Positions 33,451-42,521 are shown, counted from the first letter of the stretch. The stretch: 64,000 nucleotides of DNA from Oryzibacter oryziterrae (GCF_021864535.1 NZ_JAKJIC010000017.1:1-64000); one strand, 5' to 3'. Numbers and translations: made by a program. Notes: generated by a model from the letters alone, not told the origin.

Positions 33451-33513
33451 TGTCGCCGGCTCCCGCCGCTGCCTTTCGCCCGTCGTTGCGAACCCTGACG
33501 ATTCGCCTCATTT

Positions 33514-33525
33514 GAATATCTATTC
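33514..33525. promoter_or_regulatory. Candidate SorC operator, regulator side
   Basis: GAATATCTATTC, an inverted repeat GAATA/TATTC, lies 64 bases before the sorC-type start. The same motif (one base different) stands at 33813 on the other side of the gap. The rest of 33451-33844 shows no gene; a TATACAAT-like -10 for the regulator may lie at 33528-33537 (minus strand). Confidence 0.5.
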
Positions 33526-33812
33526 TCTATTGTATAAAGTGACAGAACTAGGCCGCATTGGCAAGAATCTCGCTTGAGTAATCTTTTTGCACGCGCCACG
33601 CCCCTCAGTGGCAGGCCGGCGCGCACCGGGGAGGGCGTAGCAATCGCCCGCATCGGGCCGCAGAAGATCAAGGCATTGATTCTGATGCCTCTCCGCCTGC
33701 CGGATTCCCGATGCCACGCCGGCTCAGCGCCAAAGCGTCACCTGCCGTTTCACCCAGATCCCTCCTTGACGCGCCGGTCCGCAAGACCTAACATGAAAAT
33801 CAATCCCATACG

Positions 33813-33824
33813 GAATATTTATTC
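33813..33824. promoter_or_regulatory. Candidate SorC operator, catabolic-operon side
   Basis: GAATATTTATTC, 21 bases before the transketolase start, matches the motif at 33514 at 11 of 12 positions. A pair of identical boxes flanking a divergent gap is what an autoregulated SorC regulator would use. Confidence 0.5.
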
Positions 33825-33844
33825 AATCCGACAGGATCACCGAC

Positions 33845-34711
33845 GTGAAACCTTTCGACCCTGAAAAAAGTCTGGCGCCTGCCGATCTCGCAGGCCTCTC
33901 TCCCACGGAACGCGCCGCGGCCCTCGCCACGGCCGCCAAGTCCATCCGGCGCTCGGTCGTGCGCATGATCAATGCCGCGCAGCTCGGCCATATCGGCGGC
34001 GACCTCTCGGTCACCGACATCCTGACGACGCTGTTCGGCGCCGTGCTGAAGCTCGACCCGGCCGCGCCGCTGTGGCCCGAGCGCGATCGCTTCATCCTGT
34101 CCAAGGGCCATTGCGCCGCCGCCCTCTATTCGGTGCTGGCGCTGCGCGGCTTCATCGAATGGGATCTGCTTGAAACCTTCATGCAGCCGCTGTCGCGTCT
34201 CAACGGCCACCCGAACCGCCGCAAGGTTCCGGGCGTGGAGGCCAACACCGGCCCGCTCGGCCACGGCTTGCCGATCGCCGTCGGCTCGGCCATCGCCGCA
34301 CGCCTGTCGGGCAAGAACTGGCGCACCTTCGTCGTCATGGGCGACGGCGAGATGCAGGAAGGCTCCAACTGGGAAGCCATCATGGCCGCCGGCCACCGCA
34401 AGCTCGACAATCTCGTCGCCATCGTCGATCGCAACCGCCTGCAGCAGGGCGCGCGCACCGAAGACACCAACACGCTCGATCCCCTGACCGACAAGTTCGC
34501 CGCCTTCGGCTGGGACACGCTGGAGATCGACGGCCACGATCACGCCGCGCTCTACGAACTCTTCACCCGCGCCCCCTCGGGCAAGCCGCTCGGCGTGGTC
34601 GCCAACACCACCAAGGGCAAGGGCGTGTCCTTCATCGAAAATCGCGTGGAATGGCACCACAAGGTGCCCAATGCCGAACAGGTCGCGCTGGCGCTCAAGG
34701 AGCTTGCCTGA
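33845..34711 (+). CDS. Transketolase N-terminal subunit (possible apulose-4-phosphate transketolase subunit A)
   Basis: A 288-residue protein equal to the thiamine-diphosphate-binding half of transketolase: RRSVVRMINAAQLGHIGGDLSVTDIL, SKGHCAAALYSVLA, GPLGHGLPIAVG, and the cofactor motif GDGEMQEGSNWEA ending in DRNRLQQ. Such split enzymes act as A2B2 pairs with the next gene. Next to an FGGY kinase and SorC regulator, the set resembles AptA-AptB-AptK, which turn D-apulose into dihydroxyacetone and xylulose 5-phosphate. Other pentulose or tetrulose substrates are possible. The start follows an AT-rich leader with a candidate operator. Confidence 0.85.
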   Translation: MKPFDPEKSLAPADLAGLSPTERAAALATAAKSIRRSVVRMINAAQLGHIGGDLSVTDILTTLFGAVLKLDPAAPLWPERDRFILSKGHCAAALYSVLALRGFIEWDLLETFMQPLSRLNGHPNRRKVPGVEANTGPLGHGLPIAVGSAIAARLSGKNWRTFVVMGDGEMQEGSNWEAIMAAGHRKLDNLVAIVDRNRLQQGARTEDTNTLDPLTDKFAAFGWDTLEIDGHDHAALYELFTRAPSGKPLGVVANTTKGKGVSFIENRVEWHHKVPNAEQVALALKELA

Positions 34712-35661
34712 TGAATGCCGTCGTCCCCAAGCCGCAAACCTTCGACTGCCGGCAGGCCTTCGCCGAGGCGCTGATCGCGCTCGCCCGCCAGGATGACCGC
34801 GTCGTCGCCGTCTGCAACGACAGCGTCGGCTCGTCCAATCTCACCGCCTTCCAGAAGGAGTTCCCCGACCGCCTGATCAATGTCGGCATCGCCGAACAGG
34901 ACATGGTGGGCGTCGGCGCCGGGCTCGCCAACGGCGGCTTCATCCCCTTCGTCTGCTCCGCCTCGCCCTTCCTCACCGGTCGCTCGCTCGAGCAGGTGAA
35001 GGCCGACTGCGCCTATAACGGCTATCACGTGGTGCTCTGCGGCATGAGCCCGGGCCTTGCCTATGGCGAACTGGGGCCGACGCATCACTCCATCGAGGAT
35101 CTGAGCTGGCTGCGCGCCATTTCCGACCTCGCCGTCATCGTGCCCGCCGATCCCGAACAGACCGCCGAGGCCGTGCGCTGGGCCTATGGCTATGACAAGC
35201 CGTCCTTCCTGCGCATCAGCCGCTTCAAGGTGCCGGACGTCAGCGCCGGCCAGTCCTCCCCCTTCAGCTTCGGCAAGGCCAATGTGGTGCGGCAGGGCCG
35301 GGACGTCACCCTCATCACCACTGGCATCCTGGTCACCCGCGCGCTCGACGCCGCCGACGACCTCGCCGCGCTGGGCATCTCCGCCCGCGTCATCAACATG
35401 TCCTCCATCGTGCCGATCGACGAAGCGGCGATCATCGCCGCCGCCCGCGAGACGGGCGCCATCGTCACCGTCGAGGAGGCCATGGTGGAAGGCGGTCTCG
35501 GCGCCGCCGTGGCGCAGACCGTGGTCAGGCATCATCCGGTGAAGATGCGCATGCTCGGCGTGCCCGGCTTTGCGCCGACCGGCAGCACCGAGTTCCTGCT
35601 CGATCATTTCGGCCTCAGCCGGGCCGGCATCGTCGCGGCGGTCAAGGACCTCAAGGGGTAA
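34711..35661 (+). CDS. Transketolase C-terminal subunit (possible apulose-4-phosphate transketolase subunit B)
   Basis: A 316-residue protein with the pyrimidine-binding and C-terminal domains of transketolase. The catalytic Glu that activates thiamine diphosphate is in NVGIAEQDMVGVGAGLA. GPTHHSIEDLSWLRAISDLAVIVPAD and a C-terminal swivelling domain follow. The ATG shares one base with the TGA of subunit A (TGATG), so the two chains are made in equal amounts. The kinase gene starts three bases after its stop. Confidence 0.88.
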   Translation: MNAVVPKPQTFDCRQAFAEALIALARQDDRVVAVCNDSVGSSNLTAFQKEFPDRLINVGIAEQDMVGVGAGLANGGFIPFVCSASPFLTGRSLEQVKADCAYNGYHVVLCGMSPGLAYGELGPTHHSIEDLSWLRAISDLAVIVPADPEQTAEAVRWAYGYDKPSFLRISRFKVPDVSAGQSSPFSFGKANVVRQGRDVTLITTGILVTRALDAADDLAALGISARVINMSSIVPIDEAAIIAAARETGAIVTVEEAMVEGGLGAAVAQTVVRHHPVKMRMLGVPGFAPTGSTEFLLDHFGLSRAGIVAAVKDLKG

Positions 35662-35664
35662 GTC

Positions 35665-37134
35665 ATGGGCAAGCCGCTGGTTCTCGCCATCGATCAGGGC
35701 ACCTCGTCGACCAAGTGCCTGCTGGTGGACGCGCAGTCCACCGTCGTCGCCCGCGGCCAGGCGCCGCTCGGTCAGGCGACGCCGCATCCGGGCTGGGTCG
35801 AACAGGACGCTGGAGAAATCTGGGCTTCCGTCCAGGCCGCCGTCGCCGACGCGCTGAAGGACGGCGGCGCCGGCGATGTCGTCTCCATCGGCATCTCCAC
35901 CCAGCGCGAAAGCTGCGTCATCTGGGATCGGCAAACCGGCGAGGCGCTGACGCCGGTGCTGTCCTGGCAGGACCAGCGCACCGAGGGCATCTGCGCCGAC
36001 ATCCGCGCCGCCGGCCATGCCGGACTGATCCGCTCCCTCTCCGGCCTGCCGCTCGACCCCATGTTCTCGGCCGCCAAGGCCAAGTGGCTGCTCGACCGCA
36101 TCGATCCCGACCGTCGCCGCGCGCGGGCCGGCGAACTTGCCATCGGCACCATCGACAGCTTCCTGCTGTCGCGTTTCGGCGGACCGCATGTGGTGGAGGC
36201 CGGCAACGCCTCGCGCATGCAGCTGGTCGATGTGGCCAGGGCCGCCTATGACGACCGCCTGCTGGAAATCTTCAACGTTCCGCGCGCCGCCCTGCCGGAC
36301 ATCGTGCCGTCCACCGGCCCCTTCCCCGGGGCGCGCGGCCTTGCGCCGCTGCCCGACGGCGTGCCGGTCGGCGCGGTGATGGCCGACAGCCATTCGGCGC
36401 TCTTCGCCCATGGCGGTTTCACGCCGGGTTCGGTGAAGGCGACGCAGGGCACCGGCTCCTCGGTGATGGGCCTGATCGACGCCGCCGCCACCTCGCCCGC
36501 CGATCTCGACACCGGCGTCTGCCTGACGCTGGCCTGGTGGATCGACAAGCCGGTGCTGGCCTTCGAGGGCAACATCCGCTCGGCCGGTTCGACGCTGTTG
36601 TGGGTCGCCGATCTCCTCGGCATCAGCGCCGGCGAACTGGCCAGGCTCGCCGAGAGCGTCGAGGACGCCGGCAATGTCCATGTGGTCCCCGGCTTCAACG
36701 GCCTCGGCGCCCCCTGGTGGGACGCCAACGCCGTCGGCCTCCTCTCCGGCGTCACGCTCGGCACCAGCCGCAATGTAGTGGCCCGCGCAGCGCTCGAGTC
36801 CATCGCCCACCAGATCGCCGACGTGCTCGACGCCGTGCGCGCCTCCGGCGTGGCACTCGATTGCCTGCATGTGGACGGCGGCCCGACGCGCAACAATCAA
36901 CTGATGCAATTCGAGGCCGACATGACCGGCCTCACCGTCAAGCGCACCGATACGGCCGAACTCTCCGCCCTCGGCGTCGCCCATCTGGCCGGCCTCTCGG
37001 CGGGCCTCTTCACCTGGGACGGCCTCCGCAGCCTCGATCGCGGCGGCAGCAGCTTTACGCCGAAGCTGGCCGACACCGATCGCCAGCCCCGTCGCGCCGC
37101 CTGGGCGCATGCCCTTCGACGCGCGCGGCTGTGA
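35665..37134 (+). CDS. FGGY family carbohydrate kinase (possible apulose kinase)
   Basis: A 489-residue kinase with both FGGY actin-like domains: AIDQGTSSTKCLLVD at the start, ISTQRESCVIWD, and the second domain with QGTGSSVMGL, GFNGLGAPWWD and HVDGGPTRNNQLMQ. The family phosphorylates glycerol, xylulose, ribulose and related ketoses. Coupling to a split transketolase argues for a ketose whose phosphate is cleaved by two-carbon transfer, such as D-apulose. It ends the SorC-controlled operon. Confidence 0.88.
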   Translation: MGKPLVLAIDQGTSSTKCLLVDAQSTVVARGQAPLGQATPHPGWVEQDAGEIWASVQAAVADALKDGGAGDVVSIGISTQRESCVIWDRQTGEALTPVLSWQDQRTEGICADIRAAGHAGLIRSLSGLPLDPMFSAAKAKWLLDRIDPDRRRARAGELAIGTIDSFLLSRFGGPHVVEAGNASRMQLVDVARAAYDDRLLEIFNVPRAALPDIVPSTGPFPGARGLAPLPDGVPVGAVMADSHSALFAHGGFTPGSVKATQGTGSSVMGLIDAAATSPADLDTGVCLTLAWWIDKPVLAFEGNIRSAGSTLLWVADLLGISAGELARLAESVEDAGNVHVVPGFNGLGAPWWDANAVGLLSGVTLGTSRNVVARAALESIAHQIADVLDAVRASGVALDCLHVDGGPTRNNQLMQFEADMTGLTVKRTDTAELSALGVAHLAGLSAGLFTWDGLRSLDRGGSSFTPKLADTDRQPRRAAWAHALRRARL

Positions 37135-37156
37135 GGCCGACACCCAAATGAAATCG

Positions 37157-37178
37157 GCCGGCCCTGCGAGGGACCGGC
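37157..37178 (+). terminator. Hairpin after the kinase gene
   Basis: GCCGGCCCT-GCG-AGGGACCGGC makes a 9-bp stem with one bulge 23 bases past the kinase stop. No strong T run follows, so termination may need Rho. Confidence 0.45.
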
Positions 37179-37430
37179 GGCAACAGCAGCGCGTCGCTGC
37201 CACTGGCTCGACCTCTTCAATTCGAGGCCGTCGCTGGATCAACCAGCCCAGCGACAAGACATATCTCCTGCCTATAAGCGTCCTTTAAAATTCGGCGCGC
37301 TTGGAAAAGCTGTCGTCATGCCAGTATTTGGAGTTACATCTTTCTTCGGCAGATGATCTTGGACCAAAACGACTCCCCTGCGAGGGAGCCGGCCTGATAT
37401 TGCCGGTCAATCCAACCATCTCATACCAAC

Positions 37431-37470
37431 TCGAATTTCTCATTTGCGTCAAAGGCATGAGAAATTCGAA
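37431..37470. repeat. Dispersed long hairpin, copy B
   Basis: TCGAATTTCTCATTTGC, then GTCAAAG and GCATGAGAAATTCGA, pair over 14-16 bases. It matches copies at 23744 and 42481. Copies B and C also share a downstream tail ending in TTTTCAATG, so the mobile or conserved unit extends about 30 bases past the hairpin. Confidence 0.78.
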
Positions 37471-38020
37471 TACGGAATACCAAGAGTTATTTTCAATGCC
37501 ACTTGGTATCAGTCCGCTTCCATTTGTAGCAGCACATCAAGCGGCTACAGAACCACGCGGCCGCTTGCGACACGTCCACAGACGAGCTACACCCCTTCAT
37601 CGCTGACATCCGGCTCGACAATTCTGACGGGTTTCTTCGCTGTATTTCCCCGATGTCTGCGCATTTACGACGCTCCCGCGTCGCTTCTGTTCAATGCGTC
37701 CTTCCATTAAGTGCAAATACTCACTCGGAAGCAGTCCATTCCGTCCCGGGGAAATCCGACGTCGGTGCTGGCACGTTCGCAGGACCGGAGGCTGACAAGC
37801 CGCCTCAAGAGCCTTGCGACGTCGTCAGCCGGCGATCGAGGGGGATAGCGGGCACCACGGCTCCAGGGGCCACCTGCCCACGGACTGCGCACACATGTCG
37901 CTCGGGGAGACGCCGAAGTCTTGCGCCTCCGACCGTCATCAGGGTCTCCGGTCCGGATCGAGGCGCCATCCGGACGCTGCGGAGAGAAGCGCTCAACTCG
38001 ACAAAAGGGGAACCAAGACC

Positions 38021-39016
38021 ATGAAATCCATGCTTCTGTTGGCCGGAACCATGCTGTCGACCATAGCCGGTCTGCAGGCGGCCCAGGCCTGCGGCGATGT
38101 CACCATCGCCTCCATGAACTGGCAGAGCGCCGAAGTGCTGTCGGCTCTCGACAAGATCATTCTCGAAACCGGCTATGGCTGCAAGGCCGAGGTGACCATC
38201 GGCGACACCGTTCCGACCATCACCTCCATGGTCGAAAAGGGCCAGCCGGACATCGCCCCCGAGGGCTGGGTCGACCTGCTGCCGGAAGTGGTCAACCGCG
38301 GCATCGCCGAAGGCAAGCTGGTCAAGACCGTCGATGCGCTGTCGGACGGCGGCGTGCAGGGCTGGTGGGTGCCCAAATACATCGTCGACGCGCACCCCGA
38401 CATCAAGACCATCGACGACGTGCTGAAGCATCCCGAGCTGTTCCCCGATCCGGAAGACAGCTCCAAGGGCGCCATCACCAACGGTCCGCAGGGCTGGGGC
38501 GGCACCGTCGTCACGGCGCAGCTCTACAAGGCCTATGGCGCCGAAGCGGCCGGCTTCAATCTGGTCGACAGCGGCTCGTCCGCCGGCCTCGACGGGTCGA
38601 TTGCCAAGGCTTATGAGCGCAAGGAAGGCTGGGTCGGCTACTATTGGGCGCCGACCGCGCTGCTCGGCAAATACGAGATGGTCAAGCTCGGCCATGGCGT
38701 GCCCGCCGATGCCGCCGAGTGGAAGCGTTGCAACACCGTTGCCGACTGCCCTGACCCGAAGAAGAACGACTGGCCGATGGACCACGTCTCGACGCTGGTC
38801 ACCAAGGGCTTCGCCGACAAGGCCGGCCCGGATGTCATGGCCTATCTGGGCAAGCGTTCCTGGGGCAATGACACCGTCAACAAGCTGATGGCCTGGATGA
38901 CCGACAACCAGGCGACCGGCGAGGACGGCGCCAAGCACTTCCTGAAGGAAAACGCCGACATCTGGACCAAGTGGGTCTCGCCCGAGGCGGCCGAAAAGAT
39001 CAAGGCCTCCCTCTGA
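38021..39016 (+). CDS. Glycine betaine/choline-type ABC substrate-binding protein (OpuAC)
   Basis: A 331-residue periplasmic protein. The signal peptide ends near residue 22 (AQA-CGD). The mature OpuAC domain starts CGDVTIASMNWQSAEVLSALDKIILETGYGCKAEV. Tryptophans in SMNWQ, EGWVDL, QGWWVPK and GPQGWGG could form the aromatic cage for a quaternary amine. It leads an operon with a ProW-type permease and ProV-type ATPase. The substrate could be glycine betaine, choline, proline betaine or carnitine; osmoprotection or use as carbon source are both possible. Confidence 0.9.
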   Translation: MKSMLLLAGTMLSTIAGLQAAQACGDVTIASMNWQSAEVLSALDKIILETGYGCKAEVTIGDTVPTITSMVEKGQPDIAPEGWVDLLPEVVNRGIAEGKLVKTVDALSDGGVQGWWVPKYIVDAHPDIKTIDDVLKHPELFPDPEDSSKGAITNGPQGWGGTVVTAQLYKAYGAEAAGFNLVDSGSSAGLDGSIAKAYERKEGWVGYYWAPTALLGKYEMVKLGHGVPADAAEWKRCNTVADCPDPKKNDWPMDHVSTLVTKGFADKAGPDVMAYLGKRSWGNDTVNKLMAWMTDNQATGEDGAKHFLKENADIWTKWVSPEAAEKIKASL

Positions 39017-39231
39017 TCGGCTGTCCGGGGTCATCCCATCCCGCTGGACTGGCCCCAGGGCCAACCCGTCCAGTGGGCCAGGCGTTGCCCCCGATCACCG
39101 CCACCGATCCCCCTCCGACGCCGGAGCGTTGCAGAACGGTCCGGCGTCTTCCGGCTGACCCAGGCGAGAGGTCGCGATGGATCGCGGACAGGCGACCGTT
39201 CGCCCCTCTCCCGCCATGCGAAGGGCCTTCC

Positions 39232-40119
39232 ATGGACTGGCTGTTCACCTTTCCTCATCTCGATGACGCGATCCTGACCGCGACCAAGAAGTCGATCGAC
39301 GAGAGTTTCCGCGCCTTCACCCGCGCCTACGGCGACCTGATCGAGACGCTGTTCTACCCCTTGCAGCTGTTCCTGAACTTCTGCGAACACTTCATGACCG
39401 ACACGCCGTGGCCGCTGATCCTGCTGCTGCTGCTCGGAACCGCCTGGATCGCCAGCCGCAGCTGGAAGGTGGTGGCTGGAACCTTCGCCATCCTGTTCGT
39501 CATCGGCTTCCTCGGCATGTGGACCGACACGATGAAGACCGTTTCGATGATCTTCGTCAGCACCATCATCGCCGTGGTGATCGGCCTGCCGATCGGCATC
39601 GCGCTGTCGCGCTCCGAGCGCCTGCGCCGGCTGATCAATCCGGTGCTCGACATCATGCAGACCATGCCGAGCTTCGTCTATCTGATCCCGGTGGTCATGC
39701 TGCTCGGCATCGGCAAGGTGCCGGGCCTGATCGCCGTGGTGATCTACGCCCTGCCGCCGATGATCCGCATGACCGACCTTGGCATCCGCCTCGTCGATCG
39801 CGACGTGCTGGAGGCTGCCGACGCCTTCGGCTCCTCCTCTGGCCAGAAGCTCCTGAAGGTGCAACTGCCGCTCGCCATGCCCAACATCATGGCCGGCATC
39901 AACCAGACCATCATGATGACGCTGGCCATGGTCGTCGTCGCCGCCATGATCGGCGTGCAGGGCCTCGGCCAGCCGGTGCTGAAGGCGATCGCCAACCAGT
40001 ATTTCACGCTCGGCATGTTCAACGGCTTCGCCATTGTCGGCATCGCCGTCATCTTCGACCGCGTCAGCCAAGCCTACGGCCTGCGCCTGCAGAAGCATCG
40101 GGAGGTCGTCCATGGCTGA
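39232..40119 (+). CDS. Betaine/proline-type ABC permease (ProW-like)
   Basis: A 295-residue inner-membrane protein with a charged N-terminal region and about six to seven membrane segments. The permease core is LDIMQTMPSFVYLIPVVMLLGIGKVPGLIAVVIYALPPMIRMTDLGIRLVD, followed by the EAA-like EAADAFGSSSGQKLLKVQLPLAMP. The ATG at 39232 yields normal length. It overlaps the ATPase gene by eight bases. Two hundred bases of non-coding sequence separate it from the binding-protein gene. Confidence 0.92.
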   Translation: MDWLFTFPHLDDAILTATKKSIDESFRAFTRAYGDLIETLFYPLQLFLNFCEHFMTDTPWPLILLLLLGTAWIASRSWKVVAGTFAILFVIGFLGMWTDTMKTVSMIFVSTIIAVVIGLPIGIALSRSERLRRLINPVLDIMQTMPSFVYLIPVVMLLGIGKVPGLIAVVIYALPPMIRMTDLGIRLVDRDVLEAADAFGSSSGQKLLKVQLPLAMPNIMAGINQTIMMTLAMVVVAAMIGVQGLGQPVLKAIANQYFTLGMFNGFAIVGIAVIFDRVSQAYGLRLQKHREVVHG

Positions 40120-41161
40120 GGACGCACACGCCGCCTTCGGCGTCCGGATCCGCAATCTCTACAAGATCTTCGGCCCCTATCCCGAGCGCCACATCGCCGC
40201 CATCAAGGCGGGCATGAGCAAGGCCGAACTCAACGAAAAGCACCACCACGTGCTGGGCTTGCGCAACATCAACATCGAGATGCCGGCCGGCGGCATCCAT
40301 GTGATCATGGGCCTGTCGGGTTCGGGCAAGTCGACGCTGATCCGCCACATCAACCGGCTGATCGACCCGTCCTTCGGCGAGATCCTGGTCGGGGACCAGG
40401 ACGTGGTGACCATGGCTCCCGACGAGTTGCGGGATTTTCGCCGGCACAAGACGGCGATGGTGTTCCAGAAATTCGCGCTGCTGCCGCACCGCACCGTGCT
40501 CGACAACACCGTCTACGGCCTGGAGATCCAGGGCGTCCCGCGCGCCCGCCAGGTGGATGCTGCCATGCGCTGGATCGAACGCGTCGGCCTCAAGGGCTTT
40601 GAAAAGCGCTATCCCAACCAGCTGTCCGGCGGCATGCAGCAGCGCGTCGGCCTTGCCCGCGCGCTGACCAACGACGCGCCCATCCTGTTGATGGACGAGG
40701 CCTATTCGGCGCTCGACCCGCTGATCCGCGTCGACATGCAGACGGTGCTGCTCGATATCCAGAAGGAAGTGCGCAAGACCATCGTCTTCATCACCCACGA
40801 CCTCGACGAAGCTTTGCGCCTCGGCGACCAGATCGCCATCCTGCGCGACGGCGAAGTGGTGCAGCACGGCACCAGCCAGGACATCGTCCTCAATCCCGCA
40901 GACGACTATGTGGCCAACTTCGTCAGGCAAGTGAACCGCGGCCGCGTGGTGCGCACGGCCTCGGCCATGACGGCGCTCTCCCCCGACGCGGCGGCCGGTC
41001 TACCGACCATTGCCGGCGACGTGACCGTCGAGGAAGCGGCGCGGGCGCTGCGCGCCCATCAGGCGGACGCGCTGACCGTGGTCGATACCGCCGGCAAGCC
41101 CATCGGCCGCATCACCATGCGCGACGTGCTGACCACGCTGTTCCCGATGCCGGAAAGCTGA
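40112..41161 (+). CDS. Betaine/proline-type ABC ATPase (ProV-like)
   Basis: A 349-residue ATPase with the long ProV-type N-terminus (VRIRNLYKIFGPYPERHIAAIKAGMSKAELN). Walker A is GLSGSGKST (~residues 67-75), the signature LSGGMQQRVGLARAL, Walker B ILLMDEAYSALDP, and the switch histidine is in FITHDLDEA. Residues ~285-345 look like one CBS motif (ITMRDVLTTLFPM), a place where this family senses ionic strength. The start at 40112 has GGAGG upstream inside the permease gene. Confidence 0.94.
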   Translation: MAEDAHAAFGVRIRNLYKIFGPYPERHIAAIKAGMSKAELNEKHHHVLGLRNINIEMPAGGIHVIMGLSGSGKSTLIRHINRLIDPSFGEILVGDQDVVTMAPDELRDFRRHKTAMVFQKFALLPHRTVLDNTVYGLEIQGVPRARQVDAAMRWIERVGLKGFEKRYPNQLSGGMQQRVGLARALTNDAPILLMDEAYSALDPLIRVDMQTVLLDIQKEVRKTIVFITHDLDEALRLGDQIAILRDGEVVQHGTSQDIVLNPADDYVANFVRQVNRGRVVRTASAMTALSPDAAAGLPTIAGDVTVEEAARALRAHQADALTVVDTAGKPIGRITMRDVLTTLFPMPES

Positions 41162-41214
41162 CCCGCCGCGCGCGGTGAGCGGTGGACGACGTCCAGTCCG
41201 CCGGTGGACCAGAC

Positions 41215-41238
41215 GGGGCGGCCGAGACCGGCTGCCCC
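41215..41238. terminator. Hairpin between convergent operons
   Basis: GGGGCGGCCG-AGAC-CGGCTGCCCC forms a 10-bp stem with one mismatch between the ProV-like stop and the convergent oxidoreductase stop. It probably ends both transcripts, although no T run is seen. Confidence 0.5.
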
Positions 41239-41251
41239 GCCTCGTCAAGGC

Positions 41252-42421
41252 TCACGCCTTGATCCAGGCGCCGTTGCGCTGCGAGGAGGCGATGCAGGCG
41301 GCGACGAATTGTACGCCTTTGAGGCCATCGCCCACTGTCGGGTAGAGCACGGCCGGATCGACCGGCACGCCCTGGCGCCGGGCCTGGATGGCGCGGGCTG
41401 CTTCGCTGTAGATATTGGCGAAGCCCTCAAGATAGCCCTCCGGATGGCCCGAGGGGGTGCGCGTCACACGGGCCGCGGCGGCATTGGCGCCGGAGCCGGC
41501 GCGGGTGATCAGCTGGCGCGGCTGACCGAGCTTGGTGAACCACAGATAATTGGGGTCCATCTGCGACCATTCGAGGCCGGCCTTGGTGCCGTAGATGCGC
41601 ACCTTGAGGCCGTTCTCGTTGCCGACCGCCACCTGGGAGCACCACAGCGTGCCCTTGGCGCCGCCCTTGAAGCGCATCATCACATGGGCATTGTCGTCGA
41701 GCTTGCGTCCGGGCACGAAGGTGTGGACGTCGGCGGACAGTTCTTCGAGCTCCAGTCCGGAGATGAACGAGCCGAGATTATAGGCGTGGGTGCCGATGTC
41801 GCCGGTCGAACCGCCGGCACCGGAGCGGGCCGGATCGGTGCGCCATTCCGCCTGCTTCTGGCCTGTGAGCTCGACGGCCTCCGTCAGCCAGTCCTGGATA
41901 TATTCCATCTGGACGAGGCGTATTTCGCCCAGCTCGCCGCTCGCCACCATGTCGGCCGCCTGCCGCACCATGGGATAGCCGGTGTAGTTGTGCGTCAGTA
42001 CGAAGAGCGCGCTGGATTTCTGCACCGCCGCCACCAGCTTGCGCGCGTCGGCCAGCGTCGAGGTCAGCGGCTTGTCGCAGATCACGTGGATGCCGCGGCG
42101 CAGGAACTCGACGGCGGCCGGATAGTGCACGTGATTGGGCGCGACGATGGCCACCGCTTCGATGCCGTCCTTGAGGCGGGCCTCGCGGACGGCCATGGCC
42201 TTGTAATCGTCGTAGATGCGAGCCGGATCGAGCCCGAGTTCGGCGCCCGACTGGCGCGCGCGCTCGGGCGTCGAGGCCAGCGCGCCGGCCACCAGTTCAT
42301 AGTGATCGTCGAGCCGGGCCGCGATGCGGTGCACGGCGCCGATGAAGGCGCCGGAACCGCCGCCAACCATGCCGAGGCGGATGCGGGGTTGCCGCTGTTC
42401 TGTGGTTCCTTCGATGGCCAT
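41252..42421 (-). CDS. Gfo/Idh/MocA family oxidoreductase
   Basis: A 389-residue NAD(P)-dependent sugar dehydrogenase. The N-terminal Rossmann domain has GMVGGGSGAFIGAVHR, then APNHVHYPAA and the catalytic-lysine motif CDKPLT. The C-terminal domain has GDIGTHAYNL with the proton-relay His. AGGAGA precedes the ATG at 42421. It is the last gene of an operon with a sugar isomerase/epimerase and a ribose-type importer. Such pairs act on cyclitols or on glycosides via 3-keto intermediates; the substrate here is unknown. Confidence 0.9.
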   Translation of the reverse strand: MAIEGTTEQRQPRIRLGMVGGGSGAFIGAVHRIAARLDDHYELVAGALASTPERARQSGAELGLDPARIYDDYKAMAVREARLKDGIEAVAIVAPNHVHYPAAVEFLRRGIHVICDKPLTSTLADARKLVAAVQKSSALFVLTHNYTGYPMVRQAADMVASGELGEIRLVQMEYIQDWLTEAVELTGQKQAEWRTDPARSGAGGSTGDIGTHAYNLGSFISGLELEELSADVHTFVPGRKLDDNAHVMMRFKGGAKGTLWCSQVAVGNENGLKVRIYGTKAGLEWSQMDPNYLWFTKLGQPRQLITRAGSGANAAAARVTRTPSGHPEGYLEGFANIYSEAARAIQARRQGVPVDPAVLYPTVGDGLKGVQFVAACIASSQRNGAWIKA

Positions 42422-42480
42422 GATCGAATCTCCTCTTGTCAATTCGCCAGGATGCTTGCGCATCGGCGCCTTGAAGCCAT

Positions 42481-42521
42481 TTCGGATTTCTCATTTGCAT
42501 CAAAGGCATGAGAAATCCGAA
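42481..42521. repeat. Dispersed long hairpin, copy C
   Basis: TTCGGATTTCTCATTTGC, then ATCAAAG and GCATGAGAAATCCGAA, form a fully paired stem. Compared with copy B, the A-T pairs near the ends are replaced by G-C on both sides, a compensating change. It lies in the 137-base gap between the isomerase and oxidoreductase genes. Confidence 0.78.

Larger units (their letters stand above)
37135..38020. other. 886-base gap with no clear gene
   Basis: The stretch holds a post-kinase hairpin and a dispersed hairpin (37431-37470). Short overlapping frames (such as 101 codons from 37301) lack ribosome-binding sites and cross the repeat, so I do not call them. The end near 37950-38020 must carry the leader of the binding-protein gene. 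No riboswitch or tRNA was recognised. Confidence 0.5.

Noticed and set aside
37301-37606. 101-codon frame upstream of the betaine-type operon
   Set aside because: It runs through the dispersed hairpin at 37431 and lacks a start signal.
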